A model generated the notes under the pieces. The model was not told the DNA's origin and did not search any database. It saw nothing but the letters and a program-made list of their open reading frames with translations. This document shows, in pieces, positions 20,050 to 36,985 of a stretch of 64,000 bases of DNA (within the stretch, counting starts at the first letter, position 1; each line of letters opens with the position of its first letter). Made by a program: the position numbers and the translations under genes. Origin of the DNA: Latrodectus hesperus (Eukaryota; Arthropoda; Arachnida; Araneae; Theridiidae); the NCBI GenBank assembly GCA_037975125.1, contig CM075857.1:71936845-72000844 (forward strand), written 5' to 3'.

Positions 20050-20676
20050 AAAATTTATAAAGTAACCATTCATATTTTTAATGATTTCTTCATATTAATG
20101 GAAGTTTTCATCGAACAGTCTTTTACTAACAAAATGCTTCACGTATAAACTGTATGTATTTACACATCAAAATAAATAGGATATATCTAATAAAAATTCG
20201 GGTCTGAATAAAAATATTTTTATTCATAGACGGGGATTTTTATTATTTATTTCATTGAATTTTAATGGAAAAAATGTAAGCTACATTGATTATTTTTTAG
20301 GGTTTAGTGATTAAGACACATTAATCACTTGAAGTGCTTTTCTAAAATTGATAAAGTAACCATTCATTAATTAAAATTTATAAAGTAACCATTCATATTT
20401 TTAATGATTTCTTCATACTAATAGAAATTTTTATCGAACAGTCTTTTACTAACAAAATGCTACACAATTAAACTGTATGTATTTACACATCAAAATAAAT
20501 AGGATATATCTAATAAAAATAATTCGGGTCTGAATAAAAATATTTTTATTCATAGACGGGAATTTTTATTATTTATTTCATTGAATTTTAATGGAAAAAT
20601 TGTAAGCTACATTGATTATTTTTTAGGATTTAGTGTTTAAGACACATTAATCACTTGAAGTGCTTTTATAAAATTG
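20050..20676 (+). repeat. Tandem direct duplication of a ~300-bp unit
   Basis: Two long direct copies, 20050-20350 and 20373-20676, start with aaatttataaagtaaccatt and end with gtgctttt.taaaattg. They are offset by 323 bp and differ by scattered substitutions and a few small indels. A third, partial start (ataaagtaaccattcat) sits between them at 20351-20367. No coding potential or terminal repeats were seen, so this looks like a local tandem duplication rather than two insertions. Confidence 0.93.
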
Positions 20677-21235
<559 letters not shown>

Positions 21236-21425
21236 CTGACCAATGGCACTTTGGTCGGAAGCAAGTTTCAGGGTTAGGTGATAAGCCTAAAGTGATCTTC
21301 GCAGTGTTTAGCTCTTACGCAAAGTCAGTTAATGGGTTCGTTGATGAGATGAAACTCTGAATCCACCTAGCCTATCCCTAGGATTGAACTGCGCTTTGAT
21401 AGAGCAAGGCGCCACCACTTTTTTG
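21236..21425 (-). mobile_element. tRNA-derived SINE fragment (minus strand)
   Basis: The minus strand reads ggtggcgccttgctctatca, then cgcagttcaatcctaggg. This resembles a truncated tRNA head with a worn A box and a B-box-like GTTCAATCC. A roughly 130-bp body follows and ends at the (TA)n tract. The island is clearly less AT-rich than its surroundings. There is no complete cloverleaf and the 5' end is missing, so it is not a tRNA gene. Confidence 0.55.
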
Positions 21426-23043
21426 ATGAAAACGTATGTGATGTAATTAAATTAAATATTAAGATTTTATGAAAATTATTTTTTTCTTAAAAAATACATT
21501 TGGTAAGAAGGATTGAATATGTTTGTAGATTAGGATTTCTTTTAAATATTGATTTCAAACATTTTTTAATAGATTTCATTCACAAATTATATACTACTAT
21601 AATTGGTAACAAATAAATTGAATAAATATTTTGATTTAATAATATTTACGTTTGAAATAATGTAAGTCATTTTAAATAGAATTTTAATTAACATGAAACA
21701 TTTCAAAACATCTACAAACGTTTTTACTCTTTAACGAAGAAATTTGTTGTATACCTTCGTTAAATCAATATTTAATATATTCCCCAGTTTTACATTGCGT
21801 GTATTTTAATGAATGTATTAAATGAAGTTATTATATCCCACTGAAATGTAATTCAGTGCCATATAACTTATTATTTATATGACACTGTAATATAATTAAT
21901 AAAACATCTTTCAATATATATCTGAGTTCAAAAAACAATAAAAATGTAATTATATATCCTGTCATATGGTTATATCTATATGTAAATAATTTTATTAATT
22001 TACATATATATATACAAAATAATAACATATTTGATCAAAATCTTAATTTATTTTCAAACAAATGATTATTATAAAACTGATCTCGCTATTAAATCGTCTT
22101 ATTTCAACTTCAGTTTTCTCTCCATTATATAGAACTTATATTATAAAAATTTATGCATAAACTCTTTCTAAATATTTTATAAATTACTTGCAATGAGTTA
22201 CCTAGTTTTACCATTTTTATTATAATGCTAGCTGCATGTTAAGAAATGAAAGCAACTAACACTTAGTTATTAATAAATTTTTAAATTAATTAATTACAAA
22301 AATGATGTTTTATCCACTGTTTAACTCGATGTTTTAATTTTAAAAATTAATAGTACAAAATGATATATGAAATATAGAAATAGGATTATCCTTTACCACT
22401 TTTACAGTTTCTATATAAATAGTTAAGAAAATATAAAGTTATGTAAAAATCACTAAATTTTAGGCAGCATTGATCCGTCATTTTTAATAATAATAAAGGA
22501 CGAATAAAATTCTACCTTCAAATATAAATAAAATATACCCTAATTGAGTAATTTTGATGATATGTTGTCTGCGTATAAATGTATACGTAATTATTTACAT
22601 AATGTAATCTATATACTAGATTATAAAACAAATACATTTTATGAAATATATAAATATATTTCTGTGACCTGAAAAATAAAGTAGTAAAAATATTTTTCTA
22701 AATATAGTGAAAATAGATTACAAAAAGGAAGCCGAAATTTTATAAGTTATCGTTTTGTATTATTGATTTCCTACCTTCATTTAATGAATATAACTTTGTC
22801 ATACTTCATAAGAATGAAAAAACATATTGTCATACTTTATAAGAACAGATATTTTGTTTCTTGTAGTCATTTACATATTCACTAATTAAATGGTGTAAAT
22901 GAAATAATAAAGTATTAACTTGACATTTTATTGACATGAGATATAATAATCAATCACACTAATAATCTCATTGGAATTAAGTAATTAATTGATTATATTT
23001 TAATTGAATGGTTTTCTTATGGGCTAAATTTAAAATATTTTTT
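21426..23043. other. AT-rich spacer
   Basis: No gene or mobile element recognised. Confidence 0.5.
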
Positions 23044-23209
<166 letters not shown>

Positions 23210-23212
23210 CAA

Positions 23213-24812
23213 GCTGACTCAGCCACGCGTTGCAGTGGCTGAATTTTTATAATACATAGAATCAATTTTTTACTAATACTTGGGTACAATCAAATTAATA
23301 TTTTCTAAAAAAAATTAAAATAGGTTCATTCATATGAGATTAAAAATAAAACGTTTCGCAAAAATTTAAAAGTAATAGGTAAAGTATCGAAATTTTGAAA
23401 TTAATTTGACATTATTTTGAAATTAATTAGATAAGCACAACCCAACATATACTTTCTGAAATTACGTTTTATTCATCTTATATCAAATTATAGTTTGTAA
23501 TCAGTGACTTACTTACAAAATATACTATATAAATTAAAAACATCTAAAAATAAATTGTTATAAATGAGGTAGATAACATTGATATCGAACTATTAATTTT
23601 TAAATTTTAAATTATTAAAACTAAAAATTATCTAAGTACTACTTTGTGTACAACATTCCTGGTTAACCTGTCTTTCGCTAACACGAAGAGATTTGATGGT
23701 TTTCCTACACGTGAGCAGGCAACATGTAGCTGTCCATGTGAGAAACATATGTTTTTCAAATCCAAACCGCAAATAGACATTGTTTGGCCTTGAGATTTAT
23801 TCATGGTCATTTCGCAAAAGCTAAACAAATCGGAAATTGCAGCCTTTTAAACGGTATTGGAGATTCTGACGCTATCAGTGGAATACGTGGAAACAGAACG
23901 ATATCTCCTTTAAATTTTCCGTCAAAATTGTTGCTTCGAGAATATATTCGGTCATTTTTTATGACTAAACGTGTACCGTTACATAATTGAGGTGGGTTTA
24001 AATTACGTAGAAGAATAATTGGTGAACCAATTTTCAATTGAAGATTGTGTGGTGGCATTCCTGGCATATCCAGAGAATTCAAAAATCCAGTTGGAAAGTT
24101 TACGGCTTCGTTTTCATCAATAACTGTGTCGATTGATTTAAAAGACATCAAATCACCGGGCAACATCTGTTGTATATGGAAGTTAATTTCGTTCACATCA
24201 ACGTTTCCTGCTGCCAAAATAGCACGATTACAGAGCCAATTATCAAATTATAAAATAAAAATAAAAAAATAAAAGGCTATCAAGAAATACTTACATGTTT
24301 TCGAGGTGGTATGAAAATTAGTAGAGAAAATCAGTAATAAATAAAATTTTATTTTACTATTTATAATATTAAAAATATTCAAATTGAACACTGCACAATA
24401 ATAACACAATACAAAATATAATTATAAAAATGATTCACGAAAAATTGTTACAGTATGATTATACATCATAAAAAATATATGTAAATTCTATATTCAACCA
24501 TGCGCTTGCGCTCGCACGTTAATTTTCTCTGGGAGATAGTATAATCTAGAAAAATAAACACGTCGCCATCTGCCGAGTACCTGTGCAACTTAGATGCTAA
24601 ATCGCCAACTATTTGGAAATTACAGAACAAACTGGATAAATAATCACTAATATCGTATAATAAATATTGAGATCAATAATTAAGAGATAAAAACTATTCT
24701 ATCTTTTAAGTTGTACCATATTATAAATGGTTACAAAATTTTATCAAAATCGGTTCAGTAGTTTTGGAGTTTATCGCGAATATACATCGTGACACGAAAT
24801 ATATATGTATAT
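23213..24812 (-). mobile_element. Helentron/Helitron-like element, copy 1, carrying a helicase fragment
   Basis: This unit and the next share both ends. On the minus strand the 5' end is near 24800 (atttcgtgtcacgatgtata). The 3' end is near 23213 and carries a hairpin, cagccac-gcgttgca-gtggctg (23222-23243). A hairpin close to the 3' end, downstream of a helicase gene on the same strand, is the Helitron/Helentron arrangement. The outer blocks match copy 2 over about 415 bp at the 3' side and 570 bp at the 5' side. Between them, 23628-24238 holds the helicase C-terminus that copy 2 lacks. Rolling-circle Rep motifs are absent, so this is an internally deleted relic. Confidence 0.8.
23628..24217 (-). 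pseudogene. Pif1-like DNA helicase C-terminal fragment of a Helentron/Helitron
   Basis: The minus-strand translation matches the end of the Pif1-type ATP-dependent DNA helicase carried by Helitrons. In order it shows NEINFHIQQMLPGD, LNSLDMPGMPPHNLQLKIGS, PIILLRNLNPPQLCNGTRL, PFKRLQFPICLAFA, then MNKSQGQTMSICGLDL (motif V region), LHVACSRVGKPSNLFVLA (motif VI region) and the usual HKVVLR stop. A single frameshift at about 23818-23828 splits the protein between AFA and the MNKSQGQT block. The Walker A and B motifs and all the Rep/HUH domain are missing, so roughly 195 C-terminal residues remain. The helicase would unwind DNA during rolling-circle transposition. This fragment cannot do so. Confidence 0.88.
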
Positions 24813-24818
24813 AGAATT

Positions 24819-25864
24819 GCTGACCCAGCCACGCTTTGCTATGGCTGAGTAATTATAATAAATTGAATCATTTTTTTACTAATTCCTTGGTAAAATCAAA
24901 TTAATATCTAAAAAAATTTAAAATAGGTTCATTCATATGAGATTAAAAATAAAACGTTTCACCAAAATTTAAAAGTAATAGGTAAAGTATCGAAATTTTG
25001 AAATTAAGCGCAAATCAACATATACTTTCTGAATTTACATTTTATTCATATTATATTAAATTATAGTTTGTAATCAGTGACTTACTTATAAAATATACTA
25101 TATAAATTAAAAACATCTAAAAATAAATTGTTATAAATGAGGTAGATAACATTGACATCGAAGTATTATTTTTTTCAATTTTAAATTATTAAAACTAAAA
25201 CTTTTTCCGCGGCATTATACTGAAGTAAAAAAATATTAAAAGAATTTATCATTTGAATAAATAAATTAGATCAAAATGTATTGCTGAATAAATTAATAAT
25301 TATCAAATTATAAAATAAAAATAAATAAAAGGCTATCAAGAAATACTTACATGTTTTCGAGGTGTTATGAAAATTAGTAGAGAAAAACAGTAATAAAAAA
25401 ATTTACTTTACTATTTATAATATTAAAAATACTCAAACTGAACATTGCCCAATGATAACACAATACAAAGTATAATTATGAAAATGATTCACAAAAAATT
25501 GTTACAGTATGATTATACATCATGAAAATGCATGTAAATTCAATATTTAACCACGCGCTTGCGCGCGGACGTTAGTTTTCTCTAAGATGGTATAATCTAG
25601 AAAAATAAATACGTCGCCATCTGCCGAATACTTGTGCAACTTTGATGCTAAGCCGCCATCTATTAGGAACTTACAGAACTAACCAATAGATAAACACTAA
25701 TGTTGTATAATAAATATTGAGATCAATAATTAAAAAATAAAAACTATTCTATCTTTTAAGTTGGACCATATTATAAATGGTTACAAAATTTTATCAAAAT
25801 TCGTTCAGTAGTTTCGGAGTTTATCGGGAACATACATCGTGACACGAAATTTTTATATATATAG
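24819..25864 (-). mobile_element. Helentron-like element, copy 2, nonautonomous
   Basis: This copy lies head-to-tail with copy 1, separated by only a few TA-rich bases. It has the same 3' hairpin region (cagccacgctttgctatggctg, 24827-24848) and the same 5' end (gacacgaaat at 25841-25850 on the plus strand). In place of the helicase segment there are about 97 bp (25201-25297), including ccgcggcattatactgaag. No coding capacity remains, as in HINE-type nonautonomous derivatives. Its 5' end abuts the longest (TA)n tract of the window. Confidence 0.78.
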
Positions 25865-29839
<3,975 letters not shown>

Positions 29840-32800
29840 CTATAAATCTTTGAACTGTTTGAATGCACATATGTATGAACATAAAGAAAGCATGTATGTT
29901 ACTAAATTTTAGACTTTATTTTTTTAATCTTATCAGTAAATTATTATACACAATTGATTTAAACTTTATGAAGTTTAACATTTTTTTCTTATAAGTGTAA
30001 TTTTTGTACAATTTACTTGAACAATATTTTTATTGTGTATTGCTTCCTATATCTGTTTGATAGATATATTTATAGTTTAAAAAGGGCTTTATAAATAATA
30101 ATGATTTCATTACACTGAGCATAGCTAATCATTATTTCTCTGGTACCATTCCTGAATGCTTTTAAATTTTACTTATTTTTTTATCAAACTCGAGAAGTTT
30201 TGATAAAAATATAAAATAAAACCATTTATAGTTTAATTCACCGAACATTAAACAGGTAATCTTTAAATATTTAAAATAATACCTTGTGAAATGCAAATAC
30301 AATTTAAAATTAAAAGAACTAATTATTAAATACACTTTTGACGTTTTCAAATATTTGTGCCTTTGAAAATTTTGAAAATATAATTAATTTGCTAAAGTGT
30401 TATTTGCAATGTATATGTGACTAATTAATTTGCTGAATATATGAAAATTAAACTAAGCTTTAGAATTCCAGATAAAATAAAAAAACATATACTTTTTGTT
30501 ATTGTGGCTTATCCTGCAAATGTCTGACTGAGTCAGATGAAGTACATCAGTTTATTGACCCTGAGGACTAGAAGGGGGGATGAGTAAATGTCCCTTCGGA
30601 GAGTTAAAAGCAGTCCAGTATGTGTTAAGGAGAATTTTTTCTTTTAGAGCAGACCTCAAAGATTTTATACGTAATAATCAAAAGTTATATATGTTAACTA
30701 AAAACTGCATTGCATTTACATGGGTAACTTATTTTTCTCTGGAAGTATTTCAATAAATATGGAAAAAAATAATCTTAAAAAATGGAAAATAATCGGGATA
30801 TATTATATATGAAATATATGTAACTAATTTAAATGAATAAAAATATACAATTGTTTTGCATATTGTTAACACGTTATATAAATTAATATAATTTTTTATA
30901 AAAAAGAATAAATCTGATTAAAAATATATCTGAAGATTGTTTAGTTATAGAAATGAATTTTTACACGGATGAAAGGTATTCAAAATCTTTAAAAATTGTT
31001 TACTCTTTAAAAATCAGTGTTTGGAAGAATTTCAAACAATACATCTAAAATATTCATTTATTACTAGTTCTTAACAATTCTAGGTTCCTCATCTTTTTCC
31101 TGTAAGAATCTTTGTTATAAAAATAACAAAGATTGTTATTTTTGTAGCAAATAACAGAATATCTCTTATTTTAATGTTACGAAATAATGTTGCGAGTGTG
31201 TTGTTGTTTTTGTTGTTGTCGTGTGCCAGCTAGGCTGGCAATATGGGGTTCGATGTGAGTGTGTTAAATTATATATTTATTATGAAATTATTAAAACATA
31301 CTTTAAATTCATGTTGGATAATTCATTAGTAGATAAAAATTTTATAAAAAATATAGAAATAATTATAATTTTAATGATCATCTTCTTTATTAAAAAAATA
31401 ACGTAAATTAAATTAGTAAATTCTATAAAATATTTGTTTTGAAATAACTAGATTTAAATTATATTTCAGAAATTAAAGGTATTGATGCCATTTCTTTAAT
31501 TTCTAAAATAGAATTAAATAAGTTGCCTGTAAATAAAGCCTGTTATGTAATAAATGTGCCACTTGTTTGGAAAATATAAGAAATGTATATCTATAACCTC
31601 ATTTTTCTTATTTTTATTTATCAGATGTAACAAATTATTTTCTATGTATTTGCTCTAATGTAATTAGTTTCTATCATGATTTTAATTAAAATTTCATAAC
31701 ATTTCTTATAGATTAGGTTACGAGAAACATTATGGAAATAATATAGAGATATCATTTAGCACAATGTATTATTTGTCACAAAGTGTACCTCTAATTCATG
31801 TTAATTAATATATTTTTATTAATTTATCGCTAAGTAATATATAGGCAAGCAATAATGTTATAAGTTACATTTGTACATTTCCTTTTATTTCTGTGCATAA
31901 AATGACTATACATAAGTTAATGAATTTTATATTAATATGAAAATAGAGTAATAGTTGTTTGGAATATTATTTTACTCGTCTTATATAATATAAAACATTA
32001 GATTAGATACATTTTAAACGAAATAAAATAATAAAGGGAATTTCTGATTCTCAAAAATTATACCCTTTTTCATAAATTTATTTTCAGAATGCAGGGTAAA
32101 TAAAAGTGTGTAGGATAAATAAATCTTCTTGATTATAATTTTATTATTTATTGTCAGTTAACTGTACCTATAGTATTTAAATTATTAATAAATAGCAATA
32201 CATTTTATTTAATTAAAGATCTTTAATTCATATTCATTTAATTCATCATATAAGTATATTTTATTAAATATTATACTTTGATATTAAGAAGAGTTCATAA
32301 ATTCTTGAATGTATATATCGTGAGCATGAATATGAAATTTTCAGGGGAAAACTATACAGCTGAACTTCTTGCAGATGGTTTCCTGATAGCTGAAATGAAA
32401 TTTTATCGTGGTGTATTTTCATAGGCAACCGGAAAATAATTAGTATAGAAATAAATATAACATAAATAAAATTTTATAACAGATAATTTTAATGAATTTG
32501 AATTTGAATATGCAATATTTTAAGAATATCAAATAAACGTTTTAAAAATTTCACGAAAATTTCTTTGGAATTAATAATAAGTAAAAGCTATTTAAAAAAA
32601 CATGAGGAATTAAGAGTTTTGAATCCAACTTTTTCTAAAATCCTGTGAATTAATTTATTTATGTATCTCTTTTACTCTTTTATGTGCATTGTGATTTTGA
32701 AAACCTCAAAATCTTTTCTTTAGGATTTATGTAATATTAATCTGTGCACAATTTAAATTTTTATAATTTATTTGTTTTTTTGGAAATGTGTACACCTTTG

Positions 32801-34562
32801 GATAAACTGTGATGTCAATGAATCAAATGCAGGGATTATTCGTAAACTATTTTATGTACTTTAAATAAATAAATACAGAGAGAATCCCTTCAAAACATTC
32901 ATCCAAATATAAGCAAGGAAATAAGGGAAAAATTAATTAAAGAGAACTAAGTATTACTCCTAGTAAAATTTCAAAATATTTGCTTCCGAATTAACTTTTA
33001 TTTCTTCAACTTTCTTAAATCAATAAAGTTGTGTCTTTTTAAAACAGTAATAAATTCTTAAGATTATGAAAGTTAATGAGAGAATGAAATTAAATTAAAG
33101 TGATATATTATATTATTTGTATGTGCGTAATAAACATACAATGATACGAAATATAGAAAACCTCATTCCATAAATATTTAGATTATTAAAGTAATTTTTA
33201 CTTATTTAAAAAACATCACTGATACAGTTGTTTCCTTAATGTATGTGATTTTAATAATAAAAAACACAATCAATCATTTAAAAATAATTATATTAAATAG
33301 AGATTTAAAAAATTTTCAATACTTTTTATTAATTATATGGCAAAACATATGGTACATTTCTAACGTGGAATTGTTTTAGAGAACTAATCTATTATCTACT
33401 TTAGGAATGTGAGGACTATTAAAAATAAAGTAAGATTGATATTAGATTGATGAATAATGAGCAATATACAAAGATTAAAGAAAGATGGTTTAAATCTCAA
33501 TTGCTTACAATGTTTTTCTTTTAATAAAGTCATGAATTTAGAGTTTTACAGCTAGGATATATAATTTTCTATATTATTTTTAAATCGCAGTGCCTTCATT
33601 TTGTATTTGTATTATGAGTCATTGTCATCAATGATCATGGAAAAATGGGTTAATCCTAACCATAGTGATGTCTATAATATGTTTATATTGCTTGATGAAA
33701 TATGAAAATAACATTATTCTATAAAGAACTCCACAATATAGATTGCTAAGGCAGCAATTATAAATTAATTATAAATTTAAAAACTAATCAAGAAATAAAA
33801 TTTCATTTTAAATGGAAACACACAAGTATAAAAATGATGAAAAAAGTTGCATATAATATACATATTATAATTTTGAAGTTTTCATAACATATTAGGTAAA
33901 ACAGAATATGTTGGGGATGGCGTTTTATGTTGGATTCTGCTTCCTATTTATCATAAAAAATGCAACAAGTAGGCATGTTAGTCGATGTCTGAGTGAGCAT
34001 TAGTCACTGATTACATTAATGAGTAAATTAGAAAGAAATCTAAGGGTTTGATTACTTGCAAATTTATACTTTTGATTGTATTAATATTTTACAATTAATT
34101 TTTGGATAAATTGATTTATCTCCAGAAACACATTAAGGTTTTTTAATAGAGCTTGGAAGTATAATGAGAAACATCAAACTTTGTATTGTATTATCTGTAT
34201 TAGATTTGCAGCCAGTATGATAGCAAAAGAAAAATCATTTTTTTTCCATTTTCCTAATAACAATTCATATGCACTTTGAATTAAAATATATTCGAAACAC
34301 TAAGTGGATATATAGTTTAATATTCACAATCGTTTACATAATTTGCACTTATGATGGTTTCTTATTATCAAATCAGGCCAGTGCAACTTTTCAACCGAAA
34401 ACGATTTATTAAAATTATTCAGTGACAAAATCATTGAATTTTTAGCCTGCTTGTTATGCAAAAAATTTATCTGCCTTATTAAAATTATGAATGTCTTAAA
34501 ATCAGCATCAAAAGAATTTGTCGTCAGATAAATAACAATAAAATAGGATTCACTGTCCAAGT
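29840..34562. other. AT-rich spacer with small unassigned islands
   Basis: Mostly featureless AT-rich DNA. Less AT-rich patches lie at 30500-30660 and 31190-31260; the latter is a (GTT)-rich start followed by gtgtgccagctaggctggca. A perfect 12-bp hairpin (aatctttgttat, 4-nt spacer, ataacaaagatt) lies at 31117-31144. A 78-codon minus-strand open frame at 34324-34560 has no recognised family. Confidence 0.45.
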
Positions 34563-34735
34563 CAGTTGTTGTTGTTGTTGACTTGTCTACAAAGTTGCAA
34601 AGTGCAAATGAATTTTATATTCCTCCAAAAGTCCTGGTAACGTGGTCTGCCAGTTCTGAAGCCCGGAGGCCATGGAGGATCTCGATTGGTGGTGCTCCAA
34701 GAAGAAATAAGGAGCGGATTTTGGCTTGACAATTA
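34563..34735 (+). mobile_element. Unclassified transposon-like island with (GTT)n start
   Basis: A short (GTT)n run opens a less AT-rich block (gtcctggtaacgtggtctgc, then gcccggaggccatggaggat). Its composition is unlike the surrounding spacer and like that of retroposon fragments elsewhere in the window. It has no recognisable protein or tRNA head. A second (GTT)-rich block at 31190-31260 may belong to the same family. Confidence 0.3.
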
Positions 34736-34867
34736 AAAACATATTCACATTCAGTTAATATAGTACATAAAATTATTTTCTAAAGCCGCAATGCATAAGT
34801 GCTTGTGCCCAATGATTCATTCAATTATAGGTACACTTTAATATTTTACTTTTGTTAATGGAGGATT

Positions 34868-35083
34868 AGTTTATTCTGGATCGGCCTTGCCGATACTCCC
34901 CTCTGCCCCCTGTGTTCTACATGCGAGGGTTCAGCCGAACACCTGGCTTGCTGTGATGCTCTGGAACAGGCCGACGACGACTTGTATGGGCGGGCTGGAC
35001 TCTACTGGGAAGCACGGCGCCAAATGGCCCATCGGCCACGGGCGGGCGTTGGATGAAGAAGAAAAGAAGAAGTTTATTCTGGA
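34868..35083 (+). mobile_element. 190-bp 5'-truncated LINE insertion with perfect 13-bp target-site duplication
   Basis: The phrase agtttattctgga occurs at 34868-34880 and again at 35071-35083, bracketing 190 bp of much more GC-rich sequence. The insert encodes the last ~58 codons of a non-LTR retrotransposon ORF2 on the plus strand, then stops and ends in a purine tail (agaagaaaagaaga, 35057-35070). A perfect duplication, 5' truncation and a short simple tail are the hallmarks of target-primed reverse transcription. The perfect duplication suggests a fairly young insertion. Confidence 0.85.
34882..35056 (+). pseudogene. C-terminal end of a LINE ORF2 protein (zinc-knuckle-like region)
   Basis: Reading from gatcggc, the translation is open to the TGA at 35054-35056. 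It begins IGLADTPLCPLCSTCEG, continues SAEHLACCDALEQADDDLYG and ends RRQMAHRPRAGVG. The C-x2-C-x8-H-x3/4-C arrangement is the nucleic-acid-binding motif that many non-LTR retrotransposons carry at the C-terminus of the reverse transcriptase protein. There are no internal stops. The endonuclease, reverse transcriptase and everything upstream are missing through 5' truncation. The clade was not assigned. The stop codon runs almost directly into the tail, so this family appears to have little or no 3' UTR. Confidence 0.72.
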
Positions 35084-35984
35084 AAAAATAGATTTCAATA
35101 AATTGAATTCCCTATGAGGTTCAGTTTTCGCTGGCAAATTGTGTGAATAGTACCCTTTGTAGAAGGTATAATTTTATTGAAATCAAAACTTTTTTGCTAT
35201 TGAAAGTTTTGTGTTTCAAAGGCTATTCAAAAAAGAATCTTTGGATTGGCAGTTTTCAAATATTTCTCAAACATTTTGCATACATAAAACATGGTGTATT
35301 TAAAACTATTTTTGTGCATTGAATTATAATTTCATTCAGCTATAGTAAACTTAATTGCATTATAAAATCATTTGAATTGTAATTTCTGCTCAATATATAT
35401 TAAGTATATGCAATAACTTAAAAATTTTAAAAAATAAAAAATGTTATTTTTGATAATTTTTTTGCGTTTATTGTCACATCATACTTTTCAATCATTGTTT
35501 CTTCATTAAAGTGAATGTTGTTGTCTGCTTATTAATCGATGAAAAAGTGTAGTTTATTTATTATTAACCTATCTAATCTGCTTTTATGGCAGATACATTG
35601 AATAATCATTTTCCTTATTGGAGAAATATTTTTTATGATATAATATTTTCTAACATTAAGTTTATTATCATAATTTTATTGCTGATGTACATTTTGAAAC
35701 GTTAACAATTTTATTAAAACTTTGCAGTTGATAGCAATTATAATTCTGTCGAAAGTTTAAAATTTGTTATTATTTTACACAATAGGTGTAAATTTGGTAC
35801 TTTTCCATTAAACCCCTGCTTTTGATCATAAAGAAGTAATGTGTTTGTTTATAGAGAAGAGAAAATAATATAATGCAGATACGATGATTTTTTACCGACT
35901 CAAAATTTCATTTTAAATTTAATGTAAATTAAATGGCAATTTTTATGCAAAAACTGTGACCAAAAATTATAGACAATGATAAAC
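35084..35984. other. AT-rich spacer
   Basis: No feature recognised. Confidence 0.5.
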
Positions 35985-36398
35985 AAGCTGAGCCTAACTT
36001 AGTGGTTAGGGCATCGGCTATCTGTCCAGAAAGGCAAGGTTCGATTCCCAATGCCACCAAAGAGCCACCGAGTACATGCGACATATGTGCTCGTTACAAC
36101 TGGGGAATCGAAAGCCCTGTGGTCAGACTTTGAGCAGTTACAGTGGGTGCAAAGGTCTGGAGAAAATTTCCTCCCCCTTCAGATCAATGTCAAAATTGAG
36201 GGAGTGAATCCTCTAGTAGTGCAATCTATCGGAGGATTTGAAGAGAAAATTCATACTTTCACCTTCGTGGTGCTCTGATTAAACGAAAGATATACCCTAC
36301 TGACTTAAATTCTCATAGCCAAAACAAAGTGAGCTTGGCTTGTCCAAGTGTCATTAGTAACATAAAAGAAGCTAAATGCTAAAGAAAGCTAAAGCTAA
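35985..36398 (+). mobile_element. tRNA-derived SINE
   Basis: The head contains an A-box-like tagtggttagggcatcgg (about 35999-36017) and a perfect B box, ggttcgattcc (36038-36048), spaced as in a tRNA gene and ending in caatgcca. The tRNA-unrelated body continues to about 36280, and a tail made of agctaaa-like units lies at about 36370-36398. The head would provide an internal RNA polymerase III promoter. It does not fold into a full tRNA and has a long non-tRNA body, so a functional tRNA gene is unlikely. A 75-codon open frame across the body is incidental. The 3' boundary is approximate. Confidence 0.75.
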
Positions 36399-36985
36399 TT
36401 GGTGGAAACGATCAATTGGTGATAATTTTGTCGATTCAATAAGCAATGATTGTTTAGTTTATAAAACATAAATAAAATTTTATATTATTTTTTAGTAGTT
36501 TTCGTAGTTTCGAACATCAACATTTTTAAACAACGGATAATGCAAATTGAATATTTAAAACAATAATTTACGATTTTTTTCTTTCACCTTCCATGGTTAT
36601 AAAATACAGGGGTATAATGGAAAGTAACGAAAGCTTGAATATTATTTGAAATATAACGGGCACTAAGGAAAAATTTAATACACTTTAAAATAAGAGTGTT
36701 TTTCCATTATGTAGAAAATTTTCTTATCAAGAACTATCAACAACAGAAATGTTTTATTTTTCCATTATTATTGATTCTTGTCTATCTAAAAATAAATGGG
36801 GAAAATCATATATTTTTTTGTATAAATTATCCCCGAAGAATACTTGCTTTTATTTTAAATTGCCACAATTTTCCTATGTATTATATCAAGCACAAGCAGA
36901 AGTGATTTAAATGCGTACACAAACTATAAATTCAAACATTCTAATATTTACTTAAGTAAAAAGGACCTTCAAATTTTCTTAAATA
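36399..36985. other. AT-rich spacer
   Basis: No feature recognised. Confidence 0.5.

Noticed and set aside
33900..34010. Short hydrophobic frame (FYVGFCFLFIIKNATS) suspected to be a membrane-protein exon
   Set aside because: About 30 codons with no convincing splice sites or neighbours; chance is likely.
34887..35117. 76-codon open frame beginning MPILPSAPC
   Set aside because: It is a shadow frame of the LINE C-terminus, which reads in another frame with the expected CCHC-like motif.
36000..36060. Possible tRNA gene (A and B boxes)
   Set aside because: The box spacing is tRNA-like but acceptor and anticodon stems do not close, and a non-tRNA body follows. It is a SINE head.
36051..36278. 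75-codon open frame in the SINE at 36 kb
   Set aside because: It lies entirely within the SINE body and has no protein motif.
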